Assembly (NCBI GenBank): GCA_022447065.1
Contig: JAKUUM010000015.1
Span: forward strand, 1 to 45,239
DNA: 45,239 bases
Direction of reading: 5' to 3'
Source of the DNA: SAR86 cluster bacterium
Lineage (GTDB): Bacteria; Pseudomonadota; Gammaproteobacteria; Magnimaribacterales; Magnimaribacteraceae
The notes beneath the pieces were generated by a model. That model ran no database searches. It had not been told where the DNA came from and was given only the letters and a program-made list of their open reading frames with translations. Numbering within the stretch: the first letter of the stretch is position 1; each line of letters begins with the position of its first letter. Below are positions 36,275 through 45,239 of this stretch, piece after piece. Both the position numbers and the translations under genes were made by a program.

Positions 36275-38041
36275 ATGCCTCCAGAGTATTCTTCAAACGA
36301 GAACCTGAAAGAAGCAATTTCTGCTGCCACAAGAGCCCTTGCTCAAGACCCTGAATTAGAGATAAGTTTTGGAGGAATGCCTTCAACTGGATCCAAAGTA
36401 GTACTTTCTAACCCTCCTACTAGAAAATCTGAAATACCTTCCTTTAGAGGCAAAGCCGATGCTCTTGCCTGTTCAAAAAGATTTAGTAGTAATGAAATTT
36501 TTCTTGACACTGGATCATCTAGATTGAATAGCCTTCTAGGGAAGCTAGAAGAAGTAAGGGTAGAAATACTCGGTTCTATGAAGTATGAAGGAGTGGCAAA
36601 TAATTTAAATGCTAGATTTGAAGATAAATGCAAGACATTTGTCTCTGTAGAGGAAAAAGAAGATTTACTTGAACCTGCTTTAGAGTCGTGGCTAAGACAA
36701 ATACTTTTAGAAGAAAAACTTTCCAAAACTAAATCCCAAGTTCTTAGGCCTTGGAAAACCCTTTTTAACGACAAAGGCTCGTCTTTTAAGAATGAACTTT
36801 TTGAATCTCTTGAAGACCAAATTAAATTTGCTGAGACTTCGAGGAAACTTCTACATGCCTTAGATTTAGATCAAACTGACCCAAATGAAGAACATGATCA
36901 AGAAAATTCTGACTCAGATAGTGAAGAAAATAGTTCAAACACAACAGAAGAAGAACTTTCTCTTGCTTCTGATATGTCTCAAGAAATGGACGCTTCCGAA
37001 GCTATTGAAGAAGACATGGAAATCAACGAAGTTGATGATGATGCCATAGTTGATGAGAACCAAGAGACTATTTCCAATGCTTCTTGGTTAGAAAGCCTTG
37101 TTGAACAGGCTCTTAATTTTAAATATAAGGTTTATACCAGAGATTATGATGAAGAGTCTTTAGCCGAAGAGATGTGTAGTTCGGAAGAATTACAACGACT
37201 GAGAAGACATCTTGATCAATTAATGGGACCTAGCAAGTCGACTATCTCTAAATTAGCTCATCGACTACAGAGATTCTTAATGGCTCGACAAAATAGATCA
37301 TGGGAATTTAATAAAGAAGAAGGGCTCCTTGATTCATCGAGACTATATAAAGTCATATTAGATCCAGTAACTCCATTGAGCTACAAAGTAGAAAAAGATA
37401 TAGAGTTTAGAGATACCGTAGTTTCTATTTTAGTAGATAGTTCGGGTTCAATGCGAGGTAGATCCATGACAGTGGCTGCTATATGTGCAGATATCATCAG
37501 TACCACTTTGGAAAGGTGTAATGTAAAAACTGAAGTCCTAGGTTTTACTACCCGACAGTGGAAAGGTGGAGAAAGCAGAAAGAGATGGGTAGAGGATGGA
37601 AAGCCAGAAAACCCAGGCAGGCTTAATGATATTAGACATATAATTTTTAAATCAGCTGATATTTCTTGGAGAAGAGGACAGAAAAATTTTGGTCTCATGC
37701 TACGAGAAGGTCTTCTAAAAGAAAATGTTGATGGAGAAGCGTTAATTTGGGCTCATGATCGGCTAGCAAGAAGACAGGAACAAAGAAAAATACTTATGGT
37801 TATTTCAGATGGAGCACCGGTAGACGATAGCACTCTATCGACTAATCCAAATAACTATCTAGATTTGCATCTAAGGCAAGTCATTCATTCCATAGAAACT
37901 CAATCACCCATAAAGCTAATTGCCATAGGTATAGGACATGATGTTACTAGATATTACCAAAAGGCCGTAACCATCCATAGGGCAGAAGAATTGGGTGGTG
38001 TTATGCTAGATCAATTAACAGATTTGTTTAAAATTGAGTAG
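36275..38041 (+). CDS. cobT: CobT-like VWA protein (cobaltochelatase subunit family)
   Basis: The 588-residue protein has the CobT layout: a helical N-terminal domain, an acidic linker (about 203-265), and a C-terminal von Willebrand A domain. The MIDAS motif is [10 protein letters not shown] (D388 to S392), with [11 protein letters not shown] and [11 protein letters not shown] further on. [22 protein letters not shown] is typical of CobT. CobT partners CobS in ATP-driven Co2+ insertion by CobN. It begins 13 bases after cobS. The MIDAS residues are intact, suggesting a functional metal-dependent protein-protein contact. Confidence 0.9.
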   Translation: MPPEYSSNENLKEAISAATRALAQDPELEISFGGMPSTGSKVVLSNPPTRKSEIPSFRGKADALACSKRFSSNEIFLDTGSSRLNSLLGKLEEVRVEILGSMKYEGVANNLNARFEDKCKTFVSVEEKEDLLEPALESWLRQILLEEKLSKTKSQVLRPWKTLFNDKGSSFKNELFESLEDQIKFAETSRKLLHALDLDQTDPNEEHDQENSDSDSEENSSNTTEEELSLASDMSQEMDASEAIEEDMEINEVDDDAIVDENQETISNASWLESLVEQALNFKYKVYTRDYDEESLAEEMCSSEELQRLRRHLDQLMGPSKSTISKLAHRLQRFLMARQNRSWEFNKEEGLLDSSRLYKVILDPVTPLSYKVEKDIEFRDTVVSILVDSSGSMRGRSMTVAAICADIISTTLERCNVKTEVLGFTTRQWKGGESRKRWVEDGKPENPGRLNDIRHIIFKSADISWRRGQKNFGLMLREGLLKENVDGEALIWAHDRLARRQEQRKILMVISDGAPVDDSTLSTNPNNYLDLHLRQVIHSIETQSPIKLIAIGIGHDVTRYYQKAVTIHRAEELGGVMLDQLTDLFKIE

Positions 38042-38079
38042 AATGCACTAGTTATTATTTAGGGAAAAGGCTTAAATAT

Positions 38080-39183
38080 ATGAAAGTTACTTATTTAGAT
38101 GAATGTCCTAAAGGTATGCGTTATTTTGACGATGACGACCTCGAAAGTAAACTCAAACCAGAACATATTGAGGATTTAGTAGAAATCTTTAACACACCTC
38201 TTACAGGAAGTTATAACTGGGACTACACAGATGCTGATAATAGACTTAAAAAGCTTTATGCATTAGGCAAAAAATTGAACTGGAATGCGACTATGGACTT
38301 AGATTGGTCTAAAGAGCCATACCCACATACCGAATGGGCTTCAAAACCAGAATTTCAAGCTTTCAGAAACTTCGAACCATACGAAAAATTATCTGAAAAA
38401 GAAAAAATAGAATGTTCTTGGCATGTTTTGGCTAGCGGGCTGAGTAGCATAGTTCATGGAGAACAAGGAGCAATGCTAGTTGCCTCACAGTTAGCTACTT
38501 GTGCTCCTACTTATAACGCGAAACTTTATGCAGCGTCTCAAACATTCGATGAAGCACGTCATGTCGAGGTTTATCACAAATACCTTAGAGAAAGAATTGG
38601 ATGGATTTATCCCATCATGCCTGGATTGAAGTTATTACTAGATAAGATTCTCACCGATCCTAGATGGGATTTAAAATTTATAGGCATGCAGATTATTATA
38701 GAGGGGCTTGCATTAGCAGCTTTTGAAAGGCAAAGAGCTTCCGTTATGGACCCTTTATTAAAAGATATTTTCTATTTAGTGATAAGAGATGAGGCCAGGC
38801 ATGTGACTTTTGGTGTTAATTATTTGGAAGAATTTATTGCTACCTTATCGGAAGAGGAGAGGAACGATAGAGCTGAATTTGCTTACGAAGCATGTGTGGT
38901 GATGAGAAATAGATTCGGATCCACTAATGTACTTAAACACTATGGCTGGGACGCGGAAGAAGCTATGAAAGCCCAAACTGGTTCAGAAGCTATGACGCTG
39001 TTTAATAACCTTTTATTTTCTAAAATAATGCCGAATCTAAAAAAGATTGGACTGTTAACTGATGAAGTGTCTAAAAAGTATGAAGAATTGGGAATACTTC
39101 AATTCAAGGACTTAGAAGATGCAGGAGTTATAGATTGGGATGAGATGTCTAAGCCACTTGAGTATAGCTCTAAAACCGTTTAA
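38080..39183 (+). CDS. Diiron-carboxylate (ferritin-like superfamily) protein, copy 1
   Basis: The 367-residue, mainly helical protein carries a full set of diiron ligands: E128 (VHGEQGA), E158-x-x-H161 (TFDEARHVEV), E208 (IIIEGLA) and E238-x-x-H241 (RDEARHVTFG). Two ExRH motifs plus two separate glutamates is the pattern of R2-like and bacterial multicomponent monooxygenase hydroxylase subunits. The substrate is unknown; oxygenase, oxidase or ligand-binding roles are possible. It follows cobT by 38 bases, with a purine-rich GGGAAAAGG upstream of the ATG. The next gene is a paralogue. Confidence 0.82.
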   Translation: MKVTYLDECPKGMRYFDDDDLESKLKPEHIEDLVEIFNTPLTGSYNWDYTDADNRLKKLYALGKKLNWNATMDLDWSKEPYPHTEWASKPEFQAFRNFEPYEKLSEKEKIECSWHVLASGLSSIVHGEQGAMLVASQLATCAPTYNAKLYAASQTFDEARHVEVYHKYLRERIGWIYPIMPGLKLLLDKILTDPRWDLKFIGMQIIIEGLALAAFERQRASVMDPLLKDIFYLVIRDEARHVTFGVNYLEEFIATLSEEERNDRAEFAYEACVVMRNRFGSTNVLKHYGWDAEEAMKAQTGSEAMTLFNNLLFSKIMPNLKKIGLLTDEVSKKYEELGILQFKDLEDAGVIDWDEMSKPLEYSSKTV

Positions 39184-39198
39184 TTTTTAAGAAAAAAG

Positions 39199-40356
39199 AT
39201 GAAAGTAAAATATGTAGAAAATGCTCCTACCGACCCTAGAGAGTTTGATCTTCCGGAAAATTTTTCTCCAAAAAATATAGAAGATATAGCAGAGATCTTT
39301 CAAACACCACTCACTGGACACTATAACTGGGACTACTCAGATGCAGACTCAAGAATTAAGAAACTTTATGAACTAGGAAAGGAATTAAATTGGGATGGTG
39401 CTATAGATCTTGACTGGTCTAAGGGAATCGGTAGGGATGAGTTCCCCGTAAAGGCTGAATTGATTGCAAGGCTAAAAGGTCCTTTAGCCGCTCTACCTGA
39501 AGAAGATCGCCTAGAATATATGCGTCATGATCAGGCGTGGGCTCTCAGTCAGTTCCTTCACGGAGAACAGGGAGCGTTGTTAGTAGCTTCACAATTGGTT
39601 TCTTGTGCACCTACTTATCAAGCAAAACTTTATGCTGCTTCTCAAACTTTTGATGAAGCCCGGCATGTGGAAGTTTTTGCTAGATACTTACAGCGAATAC
39701 ATGGTTTAGAGTACCCAGTTAATAAAAACCTGAAAGCGTTGTTAGACAAAACTCTTACTGATCCTAGGTGGGATCTTAAGTTTATCGGCATGCAGATTAT
39801 TATAGAGGGGCTTGCTTTGGCCGCTTTCCAAACCACTAAAGAAACTTCCAACTGCCCTCTCCTACGGCAACTTGTGCATTATGTAATAAGAGATGAAGCT
39901 CGACATGTAACCTTTGGAATCAATTATCTAACAGAATTTCTACAAACTCTTTCTCAAGAAGAACTGGAAGATCGTGCTCAATTTGCTTATGAAGCGTGCG
40001 TCGTTATGAGAAATAGGATAATTAATACTGAACTTCCGGCTAAATGGTTTGGAATTTCTGAAGAAGAAATACTTGAAATGGTAGCAACTGATGAAACTCA
40101 AGATATTTTTAACAATCTTCTTTTTAATCGAGTTATGCCTAATCTGAAAAAAATAGGCTTGTTAACAGATAAAGTTTTACCTTTATACGAGAAATTAAAC
40201 TTATTAAGTTTTGCGGATGAAGATAATGATTTTGAAGTCGATTGGGCTGACATGAACAAACCCCTTGAAACTTCAAAGGAAATTGACATTCAATCGGAAC
40301 AACAACTCAAGACATCTCAAAAATTTATGGATCAAGCGCTTCAAAAGAGTATCTAG
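39199..40356 (+). CDS. Diiron-carboxylate (ferritin-like superfamily) protein, copy 2
   Basis: This 385-residue paralogue of the previous gene has the same ligand set: E123 (LHGEQGA), E153/H156 (DEARHVEV), E203 (IIIEGLA) and E233/H236 (DEARHVTFG). Similarity starts at the first residues (MKVKYVENAP against MKVTYLDECP) and covers the whole length, except for a different segment around 75-110 and a longer polar C-terminus here. Conservation of both sites suggests that both are active or form a heterodimer. It lies 15 bases after copy 1, and its last four bases overlap the end of the convergent GST-like gene. Confidence 0.82.
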   Translation: MKVKYVENAPTDPREFDLPENFSPKNIEDIAEIFQTPLTGHYNWDYSDADSRIKKLYELGKELNWDGAIDLDWSKGIGRDEFPVKAELIARLKGPLAALPEEDRLEYMRHDQAWALSQFLHGEQGALLVASQLVSCAPTYQAKLYAASQTFDEARHVEVFARYLQRIHGLEYPVNKNLKALLDKTLTDPRWDLKFIGMQIIIEGLALAAFQTTKETSNCPLLRQLVHYVIRDEARHVTFGINYLTEFLQTLSQEELEDRAQFAYEACVVMRNRIINTELPAKWFGISEEEILEMVATDETQDIFNNLLFNRVMPNLKKIGLLTDKVLPLYEKLNLLSFADEDNDFEVDWADMNKPLETSKEIDIQSEQQLKTSQKFMDQALQKSI

Positions 40357-41399
40357 AAACTCAAAAGGTCTGATTCATAAATTAAAACTTCACAACCTGA
40401 ACCCTCAAGAAGATGAAGTACTTTTATTTGATCCGTTTCTTCTAAGCTTCCAAATTCTTCTCTAATCCAGGTAAGGCATTTTGCCTGGTATACGAAGGGC
40501 ATCTGTTTCCACAATTTGCCATCAATTTCAGATTCCCATTCCTCTTTCCCCTCTGCTACGGCCTTAGCATTTGCAAGAAGAAAAGGTACGTAAGTCCTGC
40601 CTATTTCTTTGAGGATTTCTTTTAAAGTATTTGGAATTGCTTCTAACTCCATCCAGTCACTTACTTCTGGTTCAAGTCCACTTAAATCTTCAACGTTATC
40701 ACACCAAGCAAAAACTCTAGGAGCTACTTCTAAAGTTAAATCCCTACATGTTGGATCAGTTTGTGCTAACTGAGTAAGCTGACCAAAAATCCCAAAATCT
40801 GAAGACCCTGGCCTATCTCCAAAAATAAACCTTCTTCCAGTAATGTGTAAAGCCATTAGCTCTATAAATTTTCTATAACTTTCTTCTATAAACTCTCCAG
40901 TCACCTCATTTGACCCCACATAACGAAGCCTCTCAATCTGTCTCTCACTAATGGCTTTTGACATTGGAGCAATTTCTTCTTCGCTTAAGTGGGTCATGGT
41001 CCACCTGGGTAAGATGGATCTAGCAAACTCTACATTTCTTTTATGAGCCCACCTAAAATGAAACATAGCTTTAGTAAGCCACTCATCGGCATAATCCTCT
41101 ATTAAATAATCTAAAAAAGCCATAACTGGATTAGTGGGAATAACTGATCTCTCAGAGTGCTGTTGCTCCAAATATCGAATGATGGGAGTAGAGTCTATTT
41201 TTGCTTCTGAGTAATCTCCTTTCTCTCCAGGTAGGACCATAACCGGCAATAAATTAACAGGAACAGAAGGTGTGTTAACGTCTTCTTTACTATTTCTATT
41301 TGCCCAAGTGAAGGGTATTCTTCTATACCTTAAAACTGATCTTAATTTTCTGCTATAAGGTGATCCAGGTGCACCCAATACTTTGTAAGGTAAACTCAT
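40353..41399 (-). CDS. Glutathione S-transferase-like protein
   Basis: The 348-residue protein begins with a thioredoxin-fold GST domain (YKVLGAPGSPYSRKLRSVLRY, then NLLPVMVLPG with the cis-Pro and DSTPIIRYLE for the glutathione gamma-glutamyl contact). A helical C-terminal domain follows with GDRPGSSDFGIFGQL. It is about 100 residues longer than classical GSTs, the extra part being at the C-terminus. The active-site Ser/Cys is not certain; the serine in SPYS is the best candidate. It is convergent with diiron gene copy 2 (4-base overlap) and divergent from the acyl-CoA synthetase. The substrate is unknown. Confidence 0.82.
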   Translation of the reverse strand: MSLPYKVLGAPGSPYSRKLRSVLRYRRIPFTWANRNSKEDVNTPSVPVNLLPVMVLPGEKGDYSEAKIDSTPIIRYLEQQHSERSVIPTNPVMAFLDYLIEDYADEWLTKAMFHFRWAHKRNVEFARSILPRWTMTHLSEEEIAPMSKAISERQIERLRYVGSNEVTGEFIEESYRKFIELMALHITGRRFIFGDRPGSSDFGIFGQLTQLAQTDPTCRDLTLEVAPRVFAWCDNVEDLSGLEPEVSDWMELEAIPNTLKEILKEIGRTYVPFLLANAKAVAEGKEEWESEIDGKLWKQMPFVYQAKCLTWIREEFGSLEETDQIKVLHLLEGSGCEVLIYESDLLSF

Positions 41400-41468
41400 T
41401 TTTCTTCCCTCGTGTTTTTTATTTCTTTAATTTATCACTTTCTTTTAATCTGTAGTTAAAATTTACCA

Positions 41469-42944
41469 ATGTTAAGGCTTTTCAAAAATGCTGAGGAATA
41501 CAATCAGCGAATAGCTGTTATAGATGAAAATAAATCTTACACTTATAATGAGTTAGTCAAAGCTTCAAATGAAACAGCTTCAGCTTTACTTTCAAATAAA
41601 GATGATCTTGATGAAGAAAGAATAGGATTTTTAATTCCCCCAAGTTTTAACTATTTGGCTGTTCAATGGGGTATATGGAAAGCCGGAGGCATAGGTGTTC
41701 CTCTCAGCCTGTCAGCTACCAAGTCTGAATTAACACATTATCTAACTGATGCAAAAGTAAACTATCTCATAACAAACACAGAAGCGACTGAAAAATTAAA
41801 AGCTTTAACGGGTAACCTAGGTATAGAGCTGAAAGATGAAAAGGACTTGCGAGGGAATTACGATAATTCTCTGCCTGTACTCAATCTAAACAGAAAAGCA
41901 ATGATCCTATACACCAGTGGAACAACCAGTAAACCGAAAGGTGTGGTTTCAACCCACGCAAACATTGAAGCTCAGATATGTTCTTTGATTGAAGCCTGGG
42001 AGTGGAAAAAAGATGATTTTATTCCTCTAATTTTACCCCTTCATCACATTCATGGAATTATTAATTCCCTTTCTTGTCCGTTATGGATAGGGGCAAAAGT
42101 GGAAATTATGGGACCATTTCAAGTAGACAAAATAGTTGAAGCCGTGAGTAAGAATAAATACTCTGTATTTACTGCTATCCCTACCATATATTTCTCTCTT
42201 ATAGACAAGATAGAGAAGATGGAGCGGGGAGAACTTGAGTTATTAAAGACAGGATTTAAACAAATGAGATTAATGATGTCAGGATCTGCTGCTCTAGCCC
42301 CCGAAATTCACAAAAAATGGACTGAACTTACTGGTCAAGTTCTACTAGAAAGATATGGCATGACCGAAATAGGTATGGCTCTTTCAAACCCTGTATCAGG
42401 TGAAAGAAGACCAGGATTTGTGGGACAGCCCTTACCGGGTGTTGAAATATGTTTAATGGATGAAAATAAAATAATTGAAGAAGAAGGTGTTGAGGGAGAA
42501 ATAATGATAAGAGGTCCTCAAGTTTTCTTAGGGTACTGGAATAAAGAAGAAATCACGAAGAATTCTTTCTTTGAAGGATGGTTTAAAACCGGGGACATCT
42601 CTACTGTTGTGGATGGTTATTACAAGATTCTTGGTAGGGACTCTATAGACATAATAAAGTCAGGCGGTTATAAGATTTCTGCTTTAGAAATCGAAGATAT
42701 TTTGCTTCGACATCCTCTAATTAAAGAATGTGCAGTAGTAGGAATAGAAGATAATAAATGGGGAGAAATTGTAGTTGCAGCAATAGTTACAGATGACAAG
42801 GATGTATCGCTTGACCAGATTAAAGAGTGGTCTTCAGATCTCCTCTCAGAATACAAAGTTCCTAGAAAATTTAAGGTCCTTTCAGGTCTCCCAAAAAATA
42901 CAATGGGCAAACTTATTAAATCAGAAATTAAGAAGTTCTTTTAA
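41469..42944 (+). CDS. AMP-forming acyl-CoA synthetase, malonyl-CoA synthetase (MatB/ACSF3)-like
   Basis: The 491-residue protein has the ANL-family motifs: ATP loop YTSGTTSKPKG, ERYGMTEIGMALSNP, KTGDISTV, the hinge GRDSIDIIKSGGYKISALEIE and the C-terminal catalytic lysine in KNTMGKLIKSE. LPLHHIHGIIN and GERRPGFVGQPLPGV resemble malonyl/methylmalonyl-CoA synthetases more than fatty acyl-CoA ligases. It would make a (methyl)malonyl-type CoA ester in the cytoplasm. Family certainty is high; substrate certainty is moderate. No obvious partner genes are adjacent. Confidence 0.85.
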   Translation: MLRLFKNAEEYNQRIAVIDENKSYTYNELVKASNETASALLSNKDDLDEERIGFLIPPSFNYLAVQWGIWKAGGIGVPLSLSATKSELTHYLTDAKVNYLITNTEATEKLKALTGNLGIELKDEKDLRGNYDNSLPVLNLNRKAMILYTSGTTSKPKGVVSTHANIEAQICSLIEAWEWKKDDFIPLILPLHHIHGIINSLSCPLWIGAKVEIMGPFQVDKIVEAVSKNKYSVFTAIPTIYFSLIDKIEKMERGELELLKTGFKQMRLMMSGSAALAPEIHKKWTELTGQVLLERYGMTEIGMALSNPVSGERRPGFVGQPLPGVEICLMDENKIIEEEGVEGEIMIRGPQVFLGYWNKEEITKNSFFEGWFKTGDISTVVDGYYKILGRDSIDIIKSGGYKISALEIEDILLRHPLIKECAVVGIEDNKWGEIVVAAIVTDDKDVSLDQIKEWSSDLLSEYKVPRKFKVLSGLPKNTMGKLIKSEIKKFF

Positions 42945-42947
42945 AGA

Positions 42948-45239
42948 TTAAAAAACAAGAAATTCCCAAGTAGTTTCGAAAAAAGGTTGTAAATCTTTTC
43001 TTGAAACATTCCCTTGGTCTTTTGATACACCGAATCTACTTTTAATAGTTCCATTTTTTAATGGCGTACTATAAATAAACTCAACATCAATCTGTCTTCC
43101 AGATGGTTCTAGATCTGATACAAAACTATCAAAAAGGACTTCTCTATAAACAGTTCTTCTTACAGGTAAGGACAAACTAATATTACCCTTTTCAAGCCTT
43201 AAAGGCTGTGAAATTCTAAAACCAAATCTATCTCCTTCATTAAACACTCTATTTGTATAAAGTCCTAGGTTGAAAGCCGAGGAACTTAAGTTACTAACAT
43301 CTTTGATTAAGCCTGTCTTTTTTAAATCGGTATTGGTAATACCGTAAAAATAAGAACCTTGGAAGTGGATGTCTCGAACATTAAAGGACGTATCAATTCC
43401 GGAAAAATAAGTTAAGGCATCACTTAAAGAGCCATAAGCACCTGTAAAAGAACTTCCCAACATGGCAGATGATTCTTTTAAAACTCCAGTCTGGAAAGAA
43501 ATATCTTTATTTTCCATTTTTTTGTTATATTCAAAAACTAACCCAGAATTAGTTGGGTTATGTTTAGAAAAATAAAGTAGATCAGGATGTTTGCCTGTGA
43601 AAAAAGCTCCTGAGAAAGAACTTCCATTTGATATTGATTTACCCCCTCCAAAGAATGTTCCATCATTGGCAAAGTTCAAAAAAGGAGATAAAGCATTTTC
43701 TGATCTCCCAAAGAAATTATGTATATTCCTTCTAGTATTATCTTTTCCTAAGAACAAGGAAGGATTAATCCCTTGTCCTATAAAATAGTAAGAAGAGTTT
43801 GAAAAATATTTTTTTAGAGCAAAATAATCAAGCTTCTCCTCATCTCTTGCCCATAGTGAAGGAGAAAAATTATTCTCTCCAAAATTTAAGGTCTTAATAC
43901 CAACTGTCATAAAAGTATTAGTTAAAATTTCTCTATGTATTTCTTTAACTCTTAAAGAAGGGTTGGTATATCGGTACGTTAATTGTTCTAAAGAAGGTAA
44001 AGCGTTTACAGAAGTACTTCTAAGGTTTCTATAAAAAGGAGCTCCTAGTTCATCAATGACAATAAACCTTCTGTCTAGGTTTTTAGAAATACCATCTCCA
44101 ATTATTCTGCCTAAAAAACCTATAGAGGTTGAAGAAGTTGGAAAGGTAAATTGCTCAAGAGAATTAATAGTGGCAATTGAAGTTTGTCCCACAGCAGATG
44201 TTGCTGCGCCTAGATCCATAAGACCTTGCCCGTAAATATCAGAATCTGCATAAATTTCTGATTTGTTAGCGGTAGTAAAAAGCCGTTGCAAAATTTCTGT
44301 ATTGCCGAGTTGTGCGTCAAAAAACTGATAAAGTAGAGCTAAACCGCCAGATACATGTGGTGCAGCAAAAGAAGTGCCTGAACCAATAGCATAACAGGAA
44401 TTATCCGCAACACATGCCTCAGTGGACTCAAAAATACCTGAATCATAAAGCGATGTTACGTAGGCTATTCTAATACTTTCTCCTGGAGCCGCAATGCAAT
44501 AATCTTTAGATACACCGCATCTATTAGAAAAATCTGAGATGACGCCATTTTCATCAACAGAAACAACTGCAACAGTAGTTCCTTGTAATTCTGGAATTAG
44601 ATAAGCCATTCCTGGAATTACTTCAGGACTAGAATAATCAGCGCCCTGATCGGCATATGATCCTGCGTTTCCAGCTGACCAAACGAATATCGTCTTATCG
44701 TAATCTAGAACTCCAGCTTGAGCCATCGCTGCTATGGTTTTTGGAAAAGCATTTCTAAGCTGAACCTCGTTATAATCATTAATATTCCCGGACCAGCCGT
44801 AACTATTGTTAACAACTCCTACTCCGTTGCTTTTAAAAATATCAAACAACTGATCAAAGAAATTATCTATTCCAGAATAATCTGGTGCCCCTGCGCCAGT
44901 ATCATCGCCCAAATCTATTGGGTCATAGTCTGGATCAGGTGCAGAAAGCTGAATTGCCACAAAGAAAATTTTGGCGTCATAAGCAACTCCATGGATACCG
45001 TCGTCATCTTTTATGCCTGCGGCTATACTTGAGACAATTGTCCCATGCCTTTTTTGGTCCGTATTAGGTGTGTAGTTTGAATAACTTAAATCACTCCCTG
45101 GAGCCACTTTAGAAAACGAAAACTCTTTGTGGGTAATATCTAAACCTGAATCGGTAACCCCAATTATCATTCCCTGTCCTGTAGCACCTCTTGCATAGGC
45201 TGCAGAACTATTTATAAGCCCCAAGCCATACTGATTTTG
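42948..45239 (-). CDS. S8 (subtilisin-like) serine protease, probable autotransporter, 5' end missing
   Basis: The frame is open to the right edge; the first visible residues are QNQYGLGLINSSAAYA, so the N-terminus and signal peptide lie outside. The catalytic triad is intact. Counting from the Leu codon at 45224, it is D25 (GVTDSGLD), H60 (KRHGTIVSS) and S285 (GSGTSFAAPHVSGG), with the oxyanion Asn in NNSYGW. After about residue 345, long beta-rich repeats end in TTWEFLVF with a C-terminal Phe, as expected for an outer-membrane barrel. Members of this class cleave themselves or other proteins at the cell surface. It ends three bases from the convergent synthetase gene. Confidence 0.88.
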   Translation of the reverse strand, partial: QNQYGLGLINSSAAYARGATGQGMIIGVTDSGLDITHKEFSFSKVAPGSDLSYSNYTPNTDQKRHGTIVSSIAAGIKDDDGIHGVAYDAKIFFVAIQLSAPDPDYDPIDLGDDTGAGAPDYSGIDNFFDQLFDIFKSNGVGVVNNSYGWSGNINDYNEVQLRNAFPKTIAAMAQAGVLDYDKTIFVWSAGNAGSYADQGADYSSPEVIPGMAYLIPELQGTTVAVVSVDENGVISDFSNRCGVSKDYCIAAPGESIRIAYVTSLYDSGIFESTEACVADNSCYAIGSGTSFAAPHVSGGLALLYQFFDAQLGNTEILQRLFTTANKSEIYADSDIYGQGLMDLGAATSAVGQTSIATINSLEQFTFPTSSTSIGFLGRIIGDGISKNLDRRFIVIDELGAPFYRNLRSTSVNALPSLEQLTYRYTNPSLRVKEIHREILTNTFMTVGIKTLNFGENNFSPSLWARDEEKLDYFALKKYFSNSSYYFIGQGINPSLFLGKDNTRRNIHNFFGRSENALSPFLNFANDGTFFGGGKSISNGSSFSGAFFTGKHPDLLYFSKHNPTNSGLVFEYNKKMENKDISFQTGVLKESSAMLGSSFTGAYGSLSDALTYFSGIDTSFNVRDIHFQGSYFYGITNTDLKKTGLIKDVSNLSSSAFNLGLYTNRVFNEGDRFGFRISQPLRLEKGNISLSLPVRRTVYREVLFDSFVSDLEPSGRQIDVEFIYSTPLKNGTIKSRFGVSKDQGNVSRKDLQPFFETTWEFLVF

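Noticed and set aside
35269-38041. Evidence for cobalamin synthesis in this organism
   Set aside because: Only cobS- and cobT-like genes are present. Without cobN or corrin-pathway genes, a B12 pathway cannot be claimed from this window.

Overview
The window looks like chromosomal DNA from a low-GC marine-type gammaproteobacterium. Gene order supports this: mrcA/aroK-aroB-gltB-gltD, ilvE-waaF-waaG-waaP and algC-(argB)-slmA are arrangements known from Pseudomonas-like Gammaproteobacteria. Tight packing, short intergenic gaps, lost linker genes (pilMNOPQ, waaC, most of argB) and an A+T-rich composition suggest a streamlined lineage, SAR86-like or similar. That last placement is inference and needs a phylogeny.

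Layout. (1) 1-10.2 kb is an accessory stretch, mostly plus strand: a carboxymuconolactone-decarboxylase-like protein (cut by the left edge), a sulfotransferase-like protein overlapping a class IV aminotransferase, a penicillin-acylase-family hydrolase, a small P-loop kinase, a class III aminotransferase, a beta-lactamase-fold lipoprotein, the 3' remnant of a second class III aminotransferase, a small membrane protein and a tandem DsbA/HCCA-isomerase-like protein. (2) 10.3-19.7 kb is one compact minus-strand operon, read from 19.7 kb downwards: ilvE, waaF, waaG, a double LPS-kinase fusion, a GT4 glycosyltransferase, a methyltransferase, an alpha/alpha-toroid protein, a VOC protein, an alpha/beta hydrolase and possibly a 30-residue exported peptide. 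(3) 19.8-32.0 kb is conserved core: algC-type phosphohexomutase, an argB remnant, slmA, mrcA (minus), aroK, aroB, gltB and gltD. (4) 32.1-35.2 kb holds a small exported protein, then tesB-like thioesterase, a crotonase and cysE on the minus strand. (5) 35.2-40.4 kb is a plus-strand unit of CobS- and CobT-like AAA+/VWA chelatase subunits followed by two paralogous diiron-carboxylate proteins. (6) 40.4-45.2 kb holds a GST-like protein, a MatB-like acyl-CoA synthetase and an S8 serine protease, probably an autotransporter, cut by the right edge.

How the genes work together. The ilvE-waa operon builds and phosphorylates the inner LPS core, and algC supplies sugar phosphates. mrcA and slmA serve the cell wall and division. 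aroK/aroB, gltBD, ilvE and cysE are amino-acid biosynthesis. The most unusual unit is cobS-cobT-diiron-diiron: the chelatase AAA+/VWA pair stands without cobN or other visible cobalamin genes and directly upstream of two non-heme diiron proteins. This suggests, as inference only, a metal-loading or activation role for a diiron enzyme. Two gene remnants (argB 3' end, aminotransferase 3' end) record deletions. No tRNA, rRNA, CRISPR array or insertion sequence was recognised. No gene-free stretch exceeds 300 bases.
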